Source: Flavobacterium fragile (lineage in GTDB: Bacteria > Bacteroidota > Bacteroidia > Flavobacteriales > Flavobacteriaceae). Taken from it: a DNA stretch of 64,000 bases. This document shows, piece after piece, positions 56,001 through 64,000 of the stretch. The notes under the pieces were generated by a model that worked only from the letters and a program-made list of their open reading frames with translations, did no database searches and was not told where the DNA came from. Every line of letters starts with the position of its first letter. Positions within the stretch are counted from its first letter, which is position 1. The DNA is taken from assembly GCF_023634865.1 (NCBI RefSeq), contig NZ_JAMLJN010000006.1:62001-126000 (forward strand), written 5' to 3'. Both the position numbers and the translations under genes were made by a program.

Positions 56001-59000
56001 GGAGCATTATTTGTTATTGTTGCTACCGAACAATTATCAGCAATTACAGGAGTTCCTAAAGAAACACTAGTTGCTGTACAGTTAGCAGAAGCATTAACAA
56101 TAATATTTGCAGGTGCAACAATTGTTGGTAAAATAATATCAGTTACCGTTACTTGTTGTGTAGCAGTAGTAATATTTCCAGAACCGTCAGTTGCTGTCCA
56201 AGTCACCGTTGTTGTTCCCAATGGGAAGGCTGTGGGAGCATTATTAGTTACAGATAAAATCGAACAATTATCAGTAACAACTGGATTTCCTAAAACTAAA
56301 CCAGTTCTAGTACAATTGGTATTAGTTGTAGTATTAATTGCTATTGGAGCTATTAAATAAGGTGGTATAATATCTACAATTGTAACAACTTGATTTGCAG
56401 AGGCGGTGTTACCAGCCGTATCTGTTACTGTCCAAGTTACAGTAGTATTTCCAAGTGGGAAAAGATACGGTGCGTTATTTGTGATGCTTGCGATAGAGCA
56501 ATTGTCATTAACAACAGGCGAACCTAATAACACATTTACTCCATAACATCCCATGTTGGTTGGCCAAGTTGTTGAGATTGGAGCAGTTATAGTTGGTAAA
56601 ATAGTATCCACAACGGTTACAGTTTGAGTAGCAGAAGCTTTGTTACCAGAAGCATCTGTTACTGTCCAAGTTACTGTAGTAGTTCCAATAGGGAACGTTG
56701 CTGGAGCATTATTTGTTACTGTTGCTACCGAACAATTATCGGAAGTTACTGGTGTACCTAGATTTAAGCCAGTTACACTACATCCACTAGTTAAATTGTG
56801 AACAATATCTGCAGGTGCTGAGATTGTTGGTAATGTTACATCTGTTACGGTTACTACTTGCGTAGCCGTAGCTGTGTTACCAGAACCGTCTACTACTGTC
56901 CAAGTTACGGTTGTAGTTCCTAATGGGAAGGCAATAGGAGCATCGTTAGTTACAGAGGTAACCGAACAGTTGTCACTAGTTACAGGATTTCCTAATACTA
57001 ATCCCGTTCTTGTACAATTGGTATTAGTAGTGGTATTGATTGCCATCGGAGCTACGATAGTAGGAAGTTGCGTATCTATTACAGTTACTACCTGAGTTGC
57101 TGTTTCTGTATTACCAGAAGCATCTGTTACTGTCCAAGTTATAGTAGTATTTCCAAGAGGGAAAGTAGTAGGTGCATTATTAGTAACGCTCGTTACCGAA
57201 CAGTTGTCCGCTGTTACTGGAGTTCCTAAAGCCACATTAAGTGCATAGCAACCGTTATTAGTAGATGTAATTACGTTAGCAGGAGCTGTAATTGTGGGGT
57301 TTTCAGTATCGTTGACAGTTACTGTAAAAGAACACGATGAGGTATTTCCTGAAGCATCAGTTACTTTAAAAGTGTTTGTAGTATTTCCTATTGGGAATAA
57401 TGAACCAGAAGGAAGTCCAGCGATTTGAACAGGTGTAGGTAATGCATTGCCAACTAATACAAATGATACATTATCTACTCCTAGAGCACCAGGGCCGGTA
57501 TAAGTTTCAGGAATGTAAGCCTCAAACCTTAGATTTAAAGTACTGCCTTCGTGATTAGATAATACACTTAGAGCATTAATATTTTTGGTAGTCCAATCAT
57601 AGTATGTAAATCCATTTACAAATTCCTCTGTGTATAATGTGGCAAGTAACGTTGTGTTAGTGGCATCGTATAGGGTTACATTGAACCTACGATTTGCACC
57701 CCCATATATATCAACACTTGCTGCTTGAATCCACGAAAGGTCGGCACTAATCAGTCCTATTGGAACATTTAAAGGCTGACTCATTATGTAAGTGGTCGGT
57801 CCGTCTCCATCAATAGCTGTAGAGGCAAAGTTAGAACCAGATGAACTTTGTAAACAATTACAAGGACAAATGTTAGTTGTTGCCATCCATACTTGGCTAC
57901 AACCCGAATTACTTCCATTACCTGAATCAATTGTCCATCCAGTCATTCCATTTTCAAAATCTCCATTTATAATGACATCAGAACTTGAAGGGACACTACA
58001 GTTATCGTTTACTATTGGGTTACTGTAATTAACAACAGCTCCACAAGAATTTAGATTATTAGAAACTGTAAGGTCAGACGGACAATTTATTGTCGGAGCA
58101 ATACTGTCAACTACTGTTACAGTAGCTGTTCCTGTATTATTATTTCCTGAAGTATCTGTAACAGTAAGGGTTACCGTATTTGCACCTAAATCATCACAAG
58201 TGAACGAATTTGGAGCCACACTCATGCTTGCTATTTGTACATTATCTGTAGATCCATTATTAACTTGGTTTGCTGTAATACTTGCTAAACCATTGCTGTC
58301 TAAGTTGATGGTTATATTTTGAGTATTAACAGTAGGGTTTACATTATCAATTATTGTAACTTGTACAACAGTATAATGTGAGTTGCCTGATGAATCTGTT
58401 ATTACTAAAATTACATTGTTTACCCCAATATTAGCTGGTCCAAATGTATTTGGAGATGCAGTTAGTGTATAATCACAATTGTCATAAGAACCATTGTCGA
58501 TTAACGCTGGGTCTAAAATTAATTGACCATCTGCATTTAAAGATACAGTTATGTTTTGGCCAATAGCCACAGGGTTAATGTTATCTAGAACAGTAACTGT
58601 AACGTTTTGAGTAACTGTATTTCCGTTATTATCTACTACGGTATATACAACTGAATTGTTCCCTAAGTGTGAGCAATCAAAATTTACTTGACTTAAAGTC
58701 ATTGAAGCAATTCCACAATTATCGAAACTACCATTATCAATATCACTTGTTGAAATACTAGCTGTTCCAGAAGCGTTTAATTGTATGGTAATATTTTGTG
58801 TAAATAATACAGTAGGATTAATATTGTCTTCAACCGTTACTATTGCTGTATTTGAGCTTGAGTTCCCTTTAACATCTGTAACAGTTAATGTTACCGTATT
58901 ATCACCTACATTTGAACAATTGAAACTAATAGTATTTAAAGTAATAGTGTCAATATCACAATTATCAGAAGAACCGTTATCAATCATTCCAGTAGTAATA

Positions 59001-62000
59001 TTTGCATTACCATTAGAATCAAGTTGTATAGTAACGTTTTGAGTTACAACAGTAGGAGCTACTGTGTCGTCAATTGTTACAGTGAAACTTTCAGAAACTG
59101 ATAATCCTTCTTGATCTTCTACTACAATTGTTATAGTAGTTGTTCCAAATTGACCCGTAACAGGGGTTAAGGAAATCTCTTTTGTAGCGCCACTTCCCGT
59201 AATCGTAATTTGATTATTAGGGACTAATGTTGTATTTGAAGAAGTTGCTGTAACTGAAATGTTAGCAAAAGGTGTTGTATCGTCGCTGATTGTAAAAGAT
59301 TGAGCAGGAGTTGTTTGATTGAAACAACTATTAAAATTATCAATGGTAGTTACAGTAGGTGGTAAGTTTAATATTCGAGTTAAACAACTCTCTAATAGTC
59401 TTACAGCTTGTGTATTTACAGCACCACCAGTGGCAGCTGTAAATCCAAAATAAGCATTTTCATTTCCACTAAAGATATTGTTAACAATATCAATTGTTTG
59501 GTTGTATCTTAAACTTCCATCGTAGTAAACTTTTAAATTATTGGTACTAGCAGTCCAACTAACTTCAAAATCATGCCATGCATTATCTTCAATATTTCCA
59601 AGATCAATAGGGCTAGTATGATTAGTGGTATTTCCGTTAGTCATAATTGCCATGTGGTCATTTGAGTAAGGGTCGCCAGGGCTATTGAAATATGTATCAA
59701 ATTCAATAGCAAGAGAAGGGTTAATACCTGAATATCCAATACCTCCACCTGCAGAACCTTCGTTACTACTTAGAGGTTGAATTACAAATGCTAAACCATC
59801 AGCACCAGCGTCATTGTTACCGAAGTATAATTGTGATTTTACTCTAAAATCTTTAGTTAAATCCAAACGGTCAGTACTCCATAATGCACCAAATTGGTAT
59901 CCAGAAGCAGTTGTTAAAGTTACATCTCCTCCAGATATTGTAGCATTTCCTCTTAAAATCATGTCATTAGCATTAAAGCCATAACAAGTTAAAGCGTTTA
60001 ATTCAATAGTAGTAGTATCATTACAAGAACCATTTGTTCCTGTAATGGTATAAGTAGTATTACTAAAACCATCTGCAGGAGTTCCTGAAATTACTCCGGT
60101 ACTAGGATTAATTGATAATCCTAATGGTAGTGTAGGTGCAATTGTCCAAGCTGTTACTGGTCCACCTGAATTTGAAGGAGTTAGAGGAGATATTGCATTT
60201 CCTGAGTATAAAGTGTAAGCACTTTGTGAATATGAAATATTCGGGTTCGGAATTGCTGTAATTGTAAATACGTGAGCAATTTGACAACCATTGGCATCTG
60301 TAGCAGTAACTGTGTAAGTACCTGCAGTTAATCCAGAAGCTGCTGCTGCAGTGCCTCCTGAAGGAGACCATGAATAAGTATATCCACCAGCACCACCCGA
60401 AATAGAAACAGAGGCAGTAGCATTATTAGCTCCAGGACATGATTCTTGAGTTTGTGAATTTGAAGCCACCACTAATGCAGTTGGTTGTGTTACAACAAAA
60501 CTTTGAGAAGCAGTACATCCATTGGCATCTGTTACCGTACATGTCCAAGTTCCAGCTGTTAATCCTGATACTGAAGTTGTACCATCTCCAGTAGGGTTTC
60601 CAGGTGTCCAATTATAAGTATATCCACCCGAACCTCCTGTTGCTGCATTTACACTAGCTGCACCTGTTGCATTGCCATTACATGCGATGTTTGTTTGTGA
60701 GGCTGCAGTTAGTGCTAAAGCACTAGATGGTTGTGTTATTGTAAAAGTTCTAGACGCAGTACAACCATTAGCATCGGTAACCGTACAAGTCCATGTACCA
60801 GCTGTCAAACCAGTTACAGACGTTGTGCCATCTCCAGTAGGGTTTCCAGGTGTCCAATTGTAAGTATATCCGCCAGCTCCGCCAGTTGCAGCACTTACAC
60901 TAGCAGCACCTGTGGCATTTCCAAAACACGCAATATTGGTTTGTGAAGCAGCATTGAGCACAAGTGTTGTTAAATGAGTAATTGTAAAAGTTCTTGTAGC
61001 TGTTCCACCCGATGGATCAACTACTGTGATCGTAATTGTAGTTGTTCCTGTTTGACCTGAAGCGAAAGTATAACTTAATGTCCTTGCTGCTGTAGTACCC
61101 CCTAAAACTAAATTTGCATTTGGTAATAAAGTCGTATTACTTGAAGTTGCAGTAACAGTCATTAAAGTTAAGTCTGTTGTTTCTGCATCTCCAATAGTAA
61201 AGTTTATTGTAGCAGGAGTAGCAGCTTGACAAACTGTTTGATTTGTAATTGAACTAATTGTTGGATTTGTATTTATTGTTAATACAGGTTCGGTTGTTGA
61301 AACACCTGATGATCCATCAAAAGTACATCGTCCAACAGGTTGACCTGTAGAGGGGTTTACAAATTCTAAAGTGTAGTTACCTGCGTTAGGTAAATTAACA
61401 TTGTAAAAACAATAGGTTACTAAATAATCTCCACCACTCGTAGTTGTAACGGATGGAGGGCCAGCTTGAACTGTACTTAGTACTCCATCAATCCAAATTC
61501 TGTTGATAGCAGGAATAATTCCCGGTAAAGATGTAGGGGTATATTTGAATTGAATATTTCCTGTTTTTGAAGTCACTGGAACATTGGCATATATTGTGCT
61601 AGTAACACTTGGATTAGTTGGTGTGCCACTTACCCCGGGACATAAATTGGCTTGTCCATTTCCATTACTTCTTTGGTTAATAGTAGCGCAAGTGTACAAT
61701 GTTGTGAAATTTGAAGACGTTACTGCAGAATTAACAACATTGTTGTTAGTGTCAGTATATTGAGTAACAAAATAAACCGTATAATTTGTTAAAGGTGATA
61801 AACCTGTTAAAGGAAATGGAGATGTGGCTCCTGCTGATAAAACTTGGTTTCCACTATTAACAACTGTTCCCCCAGTATAAGAAGTGCCTGTCATAATTTG
61901 CGTTGCTGTTGGAGCTGTAGATCCTTGAGGAACAACTATAAAATATCCTGTCGCATTAACGCTCGAGTTAGCATTTAAGGTTGCAGAATTTGAAGTAATG

Positions 62001-62902
62001 TTTTGTACACTACTACTTGCATCGGCAACTGCTGCTACTACATCAGCTAATTCATTCAATGAAGCTGCAGCATAATACCAGTTGAAAGTATCTGACGCAC
62101 CCACTGCTAAATCGTTCATACGAACGTACATGCTGTATGAACCATCATTAGTTGCTTCGATTACTGCAGTCGCTGGGTTGACATTTGTTGCATTTGTGAA
62201 ACTACAACAGCCAGCATGAACGTTGTTACCTCTGTTTGAATTTGTAAAGAACATTACCCCCTCGTCGCCTGTTTTAATCATTAAGGCTGCTGCACGTTGT
62301 GAAGCTGCAGTTAAAGGAGTGAATACTCCATTTACAATATTCCCTCTCGTTTTGGTTGGGACGTCAGTACCTCCCACATAATCATCTCTAGTACCAATCC
62401 AAAAACGAAGGTTAGTTACATTTGAAGATCCAATGTTTTTGATTGTAGTAACCACAGAAACAAAGTTGTCTGTTTGTCCAGTTGTATAAGTGTTAGTTAG
62501 TTCAAATGTTGCGGAACCTATTGTAATGGTTCCCTTAACTTTTATAGTTCCATAACCTGTAGAACCAGAGGTAATAATAAACCCACTATCGTCAAATACT
62601 TGCCCTGTCATTATAGGGTTTTGTGTCATAGTTCCGTTAAGATTCCATTCTGACGTGCCATCACCACCTTGTCCAAACATATAATCTAGGGGATAATTAG
62701 AAAAAGTTAATTGACGCCATCCACCGTAAGTGTTGTTGTAATAAAAGGGTTGTTGTACGTTACCCGTATTATTAATTGATAGTTCTATACCATTACCAAA
62801 TCGTAAATCACCTGAGTTGATTGTTTTGTTGGTTCCTGTAAATTGTCCGTATGAAAAAAAGGAAATTAACAGTCCGATCCAAATAAGTAAATTTTTTTTC
62901 AT
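53006..62902 (-). CDS. Giant T9SS-secreted repeat adhesin with gliding-motility-type C-terminal domain
   Basis: The 3298-residue surface protein begins with a signal peptide (FFSYGQ). Domains in order: unknown beta domain (20-290), fibronectin-like region (about 295-400), cadherin/Ig-like (550-640), three SprB-type repeats (about 645-885, LNAASQTNIACFGN), a putative-Ig domain (890-965), an L-type-lectin-like domain (about 973-1175, LAIEFDTYFNSPGDPYSNDH), four DNGS-type repeats (about 1283-1600), an HYR domain split by a 185-residue insert (1602-1867), fourteen HYR repeats (1868-2959), two more DNGS-type repeats, calcium-binding thrombospondin-3 repeats (3120-3204, DDDDDNDGILD) and a type B T9SS sorting domain (ITPNGDGINDTW to the end). 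It likely mediates adhesion to glycans or gliding. Confidence 0.95.
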   Translation of the reverse strand: MKKNLLIWIGLLISFFSYGQFTGTNKTINSGDLRFGNGIELSINNTGNVQQPFYYNNTYGGWRQLTFSNYPLDYMFGQGGDGTSEWNLNGTMTQNPIMTGQVFDDSGFIITSGSTGYGTIKVKGTITIGSATFELTNTYTTGQTDNFVSVVTTIKNIGSSNVTNLRFWIGTRDDYVGGTDVPTKTRGNIVNGVFTPLTAASQRAAALMIKTGDEGVMFFTNSNRGNNVHAGCCSFTNATNVNPATAVIEATNDGSYSMYVRMNDLAVGASDTFNWYYAAASLNELADVVAAVADASSSVQNITSNSATLNANSSVNATGYFIVVPQGSTAPTATQIMTGTSYTGGTVVNSGNQVLSAGATSPFPLTGLSPLTNYTVYFVTQYTDTNNNVVNSAVTSSNFTTLYTCATINQRSNGNGQANLCPGVSGTPTNPSVTSTIYANVPVTSKTGNIQFKYTPTSLPGIIPAINRIWIDGVLSTVQAGPPSVTTTSGGDYLVTYCFYNVNLPNAGNYTLEFVNPSTGQPVGRCTFDGSSGVSTTEPVLTINTNPTISSITNQTVCQAATPATINFTIGDAETTDLTLMTVTATSSNTTLLPNANLVLGGTTAARTLSYTFASGQTGTTTITITVVDPSGGTATRTFTITHLTTLVLNAASQTNIACFGNATGAASVSAATGGAGGYTYNWTPGNPTGDGTTSVTGLTAGTWTCTVTDANGCTASRTFTITQPSSALALTAASQTNIACNGNATGAASVNAATGGSGGYTYNWTPGNPTGDGTTSVSGLTAGTWTCTVTDANGCTASQSFVVTQPTALVVASNSQTQESCPGANNATASVSISGGAGGYTYSWSPSGGTAAAASGLTAGTYTVTATDANGCQIAHVFTITAIPNPNISYSQSAYTLYSGNAISPLTPSNSGGPVTAWTIAPTLPLGLSINPSTGVISGTPADGFSNTTYTITGTNGSCNDTTTIELNALTCYGFNANDMILRGNATISGGDVTLTTASGYQFGALWSTDRLDLTKDFRVKSQLYFGNNDAGADGLAFVIQPLSSNEGSAGGGIGYSGINPSLAIEFDTYFNSPGDPYSNDHMAIMTNGNTTNHTSPIDLGNIEDNAWHDFEVSWTASTNNLKVYYDGSLRYNQTIDIVNNIFSGNENAYFGFTAATGGAVNTQAVRLLESCLTRILNLPPTVTTIDNFNSCFNQTTPAQSFTISDDTTPFANISVTATSSNTTLVPNNQITITGSGATKEISLTPVTGQFGTTTITIVVEDQEGLSVSESFTVTIDDTVAPTVVTQNVTIQLDSNGNANITTGMIDNGSSDNCDIDTITLNTISFNCSNVGDNTVTLTVTDVKGNSSSNTAIVTVEDNINPTVLFTQNITIQLNASGTASISTSDIDNGSFDNCGIASMTLSQVNFDCSHLGNNSVVYTVVDNNGNTVTQNVTVTVLDNINPVAIGQNITVSLNADGQLILDPALIDNGSYDNCDYTLTASPNTFGPANIGVNNVILVITDSSGNSHYTVVQVTIIDNVNPTVNTQNITINLDSNGLASITANQVNNGSTDNVQIASMSVAPNSFTCDDLGANTVTLTVTDTSGNNNTGTATVTVVDSIAPTINCPSDLTVSNNLNSCGAVVNYSNPIVNDNCSVPSSSDVIINGDFENGMTGWTIDSGNGSNSGCSQVWMATTNICPCNCLQSSSGSNFASTAIDGDGPTTYIMSQPLNVPIGLISADLSWIQAASVDIYGGANRRFNVTLYDATNTTLLATLYTEEFVNGFTYYDWTTKNINALSVLSNHEGSTLNLRFEAYIPETYTGPGALGVDNVSFVLVGNALPTPVQIAGLPSGSLFPIGNTTNTFKVTDASGNTSSCSFTVTVNDTENPTITAPANVITSTNNGCYALNVALGTPVTADNCSVTSVTNNAPTTFPLGNTTITWTVTDASGNTETATQVVTVIDTQLPTIVAPMAINTTTNTNCTRTGLVLGNPVTSDNCSVTSVTNDAPIAFPLGTTTVTWTVVDGSGNTATATQVVTVTDVTLPTISAPADIVHNLTSGCSVTGLNLGTPVTSDNCSVATVTNNAPATFPIGTTTVTWTVTDASGNKASATQTVTVVDTILPTITAPISTTWPTNMGCYGVNVLLGSPVVNDNCSIASITNNAPYLFPLGNTTVTWTVTDTAGNTASANQVVTIVDIIPPYLIAPIAINTTTNTNCTRTGLVLGNPVVTDNCSILSVTNNAPTAFPLGTTTVTWTATDGSGNITTATQQVTVTDIILPTIVAPANIIVNASANCTATSVSLGTPVIADNCSVATITNNAPATFPLGITTITWTVTDGSGNKASATQTVTVVDTTLPTITAPTNVTASTNNGCYAVNVALGTPITADNCTITSVTNNAPSTFPLGNTTVTWTVTDGAGNTATTTQIVTIVDTQAPSIVAPIAINTTTNTNCTRTGLVLGNPVATDNCSLASVTNDAPSAFPLGTTTVTWTVVDGSGNTATATQVVTVTDVTLPTITAPAAVNVTTNTACTATGVTLGTPVTADNCSVASVTNNAPATFPLGATTVTWTVVDGSGNTATATQIVTVTDVTNPTITAPAAVTVSTNNGCFAVNVTLGTPVTADNCSVASITNDAPATFPFGATTVTWTIVDGSGNIATATQVVTVIDTQLPTIVAPIAINTTTNTGCTRTGLVLGNPVASDNCSVASVTNDAPAAFPLGTTTVTWTVVDGSGNTATATQVITVTDATLPTITAPAAVNVNANATCTATGVNLGNPVTADNCSVASVTNDAPATFPIGTTTVTWTVTDGSGNVATATQLVTVIDTTLPTITAPNNVITSTNNDCYALNVALGNPMTADNCTVASVTNNAPFAFPLGNTTVTWTVTDAAGNTATATQIVTILDTQAPTIVAPIAINTTTNTNCTRTGLVLGNPVAMDNCSVASVTNNAPVAFPIGSTTVTWTVIDGSGNIATATQVVTVTDVTPPTVITRNITVQLNGNGVATIVASDINNGTFDNCALATIVANPTTFTCQNVGPNTVTLTATDIYGNSASATAIVTVVDPVAPIANVQNITIVLDDQGMASITADMINNNSTDNCAIASISVNIVNFNCDDLGPNSVILTVTDYSGNTSSATAIVNVVSNDIDTDFDGIKNNCDDDDDNDGILDENDNCPLQFNPDQADFDEDGIGNACDDDDDNDGILDLQDNCQFGYNPLQEDRDNDGIGDVCDIVEINPSEAITPNGDGINDTWIIYNIENHPNNTVKVYNRWGDLVFSARGYRNEWNGYYKNREQSLPDGGSYYYQIDLDGNGTVDHDGWLYISRN
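54026..57301 (-). repeat. Array of 14 HYR repeats, 234 bp each, in a 702-bp A-B-C higher-order unit
   Basis: Within the adhesin gene, 14 modules of exactly 78 codons follow one another without indels (14 x 234 = 3276 bp). Three module types alternate A-B-C four times, then A-B. The B marker (CTRTGLVLGNP) has its codons at 54177, 54879, 55581, 56283 and 56985, each 702 bp apart. Every module carries two cysteines near positions 18 and 34. Confidence 0.92.
60250..60970 (-). repeat. Three SprB-type repeats, the first two 246 bp apart
   Basis: The phrase encoding TPGNPTGDGTTSV recurs at 60595 and 60841, exactly 82 codons apart, and the third copy is diverged (QTQESCPGANNATASVSISG). The repeats belong to the adhesin gene. 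Confidence 0.75.
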
Positions 62903-62904
62903 GT

Positions 62905-63351
62905 TTAATTATGAGTTAATTTCCAATTTTCTTTTTCTAATACAAAAGTATAAGATAATTTTTGGGTTTCGTTTTCTGATTTCGTCACATAGAATTCATA
63001 TAATGCTTTAGTTGATGTGACGTCCATTCTCCAAAAAAGTATTAGATTTGATTCAAATAAATTGAATGCATTTTTGTCCATAGCTTCAAAAGAATATCCA
63101 TTAGTTTTCATTTTGAAGTCCACTAATTCTTGAAAATTGTTTAGAATGGCAACTTGTTTTTTTGAAAAATAATTGTTAGCAATAAGATCATTGAAGATCA
63201 TTCTTAAATGTGTTTTTGTTACATAATCTATAGAATTATTATTTTGTAATTTATTTAAATGTGTAGAGTCATTTTTCATTTTGGTGTTTGAATCTTGTGA
63301 TGACAGATTTAGAGAAAAAAATAATAGAAGAATAATTTTAAGTTTAGTCAT
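62905..63351 (-). CDS. Small secreted protein preceding the giant adhesin
   Basis: The 148-residue protein has a signal peptide (IILLLFFSLNLSSQ, cleavage before DSN) and a charged, mixed helical/strand mature part ending in a compact YEFYVTKSENETQKLSYTFV segment. No family is recognised. Its stop codon is two bases before the adhesin start, so it is the first gene of a three-gene operon with the adhesin and porP/sprF. It may be an assembly or chaperone factor for the adhesin; only position supports that. Confidence 0.72.
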   Translation of the reverse strand: MTKLKIILLLFFSLNLSSQDSNTKMKNDSTHLNKLQNNNSIDYVTKTHLRMIFNDLIANNYFSKKQVAILNNFQELVDFKMKTNGYSFEAMDKNAFNLFESNLILFWRMDVTSTKALYEFYVTKSENETQKLSYTFVLEKENWKLTHN

Positions 63352-63449
63352 AATTTACTTTTTTTAATTATTTAATTTGTATAAGTAGTTTAAATGTGAT
63401 AGTATTATTTTTAATAGAAATTATCAGGTTTGGTATCTGAATAATTATA

Positions 63450-63457
63450 CAAAAATA
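63450..63457 (-). promoter_or_regulatory. -7 promoter box of the adhesin operon
   Basis: Minus-strand TATTTTTG with a TTG 23 bp upstream; the spacer is at the long end of the known range. Confidence 0.4.
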
Positions 63458-63594
63458 TATTTACCACATCTAAAAGCTGGCAATATAAAACAATGTTTAA
63501 AAAAAAATAGTTATAATTTAAAAAATAGTAGTTTTGTCTAGTAAAAAAAACTAGAAAAAATTTCATAACGCGGGGGTTTATTGCAATAAATAAT

Positions 63595-63636
63595 ATGTTT
63601 TAAAATTTTAATCTTACACTTAAAATTTTAAAACAT
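63595..63636. repeat. Perfect 17-bp inverted repeat
   Basis: ATGTTTTAAAATTTTAA and its exact reverse complement are separated by 8 nt (TCTTACAC). It lies about 80 bp after the bestrophin stop and upstream of the adhesin operon; it could be a T-rich terminator or a protein-binding site. Confidence 0.7.
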
Positions 63637-63713
63637 AAGTAGTCGTACAAATACAAGTAGCGTATTTATAACATTATTTTAATGAAGTGAGAAGAATTTT
63701 TCAAGCACTATTT

Positions 63714-64000
63714 TTACAAGATTTCCTCAATGTGTTTTTTTATGTTTGAAGCAATTTTTTCGGTTGGTAAATCATTTGCGTCAAAACCAAAAGGATCTTC
63801 AATTTCCTCAGCAATTAATTCTAAACTTGCTAATACATAAAAAATAAAAACCACAACTGGAATTACATAATAGCCTAGACTAAATACAAATCCAAAAGGT
63901 AAGGTCATGATAAAGAAGAAGATGAATTTCTTGATAAAAGAGCTATAAGAATAGGGAATAGGAGTGTTTTTGATGCGTTCACAAGCACCACATACCTCGG
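63714..64000 (-). CDS. Bestrophin-family ion channel, 5' part outside window
   Basis: Only the last 95 residues or so are present; the frame stays open to the window edge. It reads CERIKNTPIPYSYS, then the hydrophobic IFFFIMTLPFGFVFSLGYYVIPVVVFIFYVLASLELIAEE and the acidic EEIEDPFG motif, followed by IASNIKKHIEEIL. NTPIPYSYS and EDPFG are diagnostic of bacterial bestrophins, pentameric membrane channels for anions or cations. Internal Met at 63908 is not the start. Confidence 0.9.
   Translation of the reverse strand, partial: EVCGACERIKNTPIPYSYSSFIKKFIFFFIMTLPFGFVFSLGYYVIPVVVFIFYVLASLELIAEEIEDPFGFDANDLPTEKIASNIKKHIEEIL

Larger units (their letters stand above)
63352..63713. promoter_or_regulatory. 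362-bp AT-rich non-coding region upstream of adhesin operon
   Basis: No gene is visible. On the minus strand TATTTTTG (63450-63457), with TTG 23 bp upstream, is the best promoter for the adhesin operon, giving a leader of about 95 nt. A 17-bp perfect inverted repeat (63595-63636), a 5-bp stem CTAGT/ACTAG (63538-63554) and an isolated GC-rich block CGCGGGGG near 63569-63576 are the other structures. Confidence 0.45.

Noticed and set aside
54066-57095. A series of similar plus-strand open frames of 60-150 codons across the adhesin gene
   Set aside because: They recur with the 234/702-bp period of the HYR array and read V/T-rich antisense of the repeats; they have no signal peptide, ribosome-binding site or promoter and are shadows of the real gene.
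54026-57301. Tandem periodicity as a possible CRISPR or satellite array
   Set aside because: The period is 234 bp, the frame is open throughout and the repeats encode HYR domains with conserved cysteines.

Overview
The window is a chromosomal segment of a low-GC member of the Bacteroidota, almost certainly a Flavobacteriaceae species close to Flavobacterium. Four observations support this: promoters of the TAnnTTTG type precede many genes; type IX secretion (T9SS) proteins PorQ and PorP/SprF are present; a giant surface protein carries a gliding-motility-type C-terminal sorting domain; and gene sequences and neighbours are flavobacterial in character. No tRNA, rRNA, CRISPR array, transposase or prophage was recognised.

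Regions. 1-16.5 kb: a truncated His-rich secreted protein, then housekeeping genes (GlmM-type phosphomutase, ACP phosphodiesterase, ClC channel, UvrA, LOG protein, alpha/beta hydrolase, M48 lipoprotein peptidase, MFS carrier, Lon, PorQ, a small secreted protein, Cmk). 16.5-20.8 kb: a leftward mlaE-mlaF-mlaD lipid-transport operon, next to an accessory patch with a RhuM-family gene between two promoter-bearing direct repeats, and a small membrane protein. 20.9-33.4 kb: Lpd, an ABC exporter, TruA, a phosphoesterase, a transaldolase-like aldolase, a TlpA-like lipoprotein without cysteines, a YbiT-like ABC-F ATPase, and pyrR-pyrB-hypothetical-rnz-HAD. 33.4-37.4 kb: a leftward cluster of SRPBCC, SDR, canonical photolyase and divergent photolyase/cryptochrome. 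37.5-48.7 kb: a DUF2911 protein; PIG-L deacetylase, an unlisted 33-residue membrane peptide and an SSS symporter in one operon; then DUF2520, KdsC-like, UbiA-family, Maf and MscS genes tightly packed, followed by pheT. 48.9-52 kb: aldehyde dehydrogenase, DUF779 and an AraC regulator, with a candidate AraC operator. 52-63.4 kb: a three-gene operon of a small secreted protein, a 3298-residue T9SS adhesin and PorP/SprF. The window ends inside a bestrophin gene.

The most notable structures are a perfectly periodic higher-order repeat in the adhesin (14 HYR modules of exactly 78 codons in an A-B-C pattern, 702 bp per unit), the duplicated promoter segment around the RhuM gene, the 33-residue coupled peptide, a photolyase homologue that has lost its flavin-proximal residues, and a 21-bp-spaced direct repeat placed like an AraC activator site. 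Start codons were moved from the longest possible reading for several genes where promoter or ribosome-binding evidence favoured an internal start. All family assignments come from reading motifs by eye; no database search was run.
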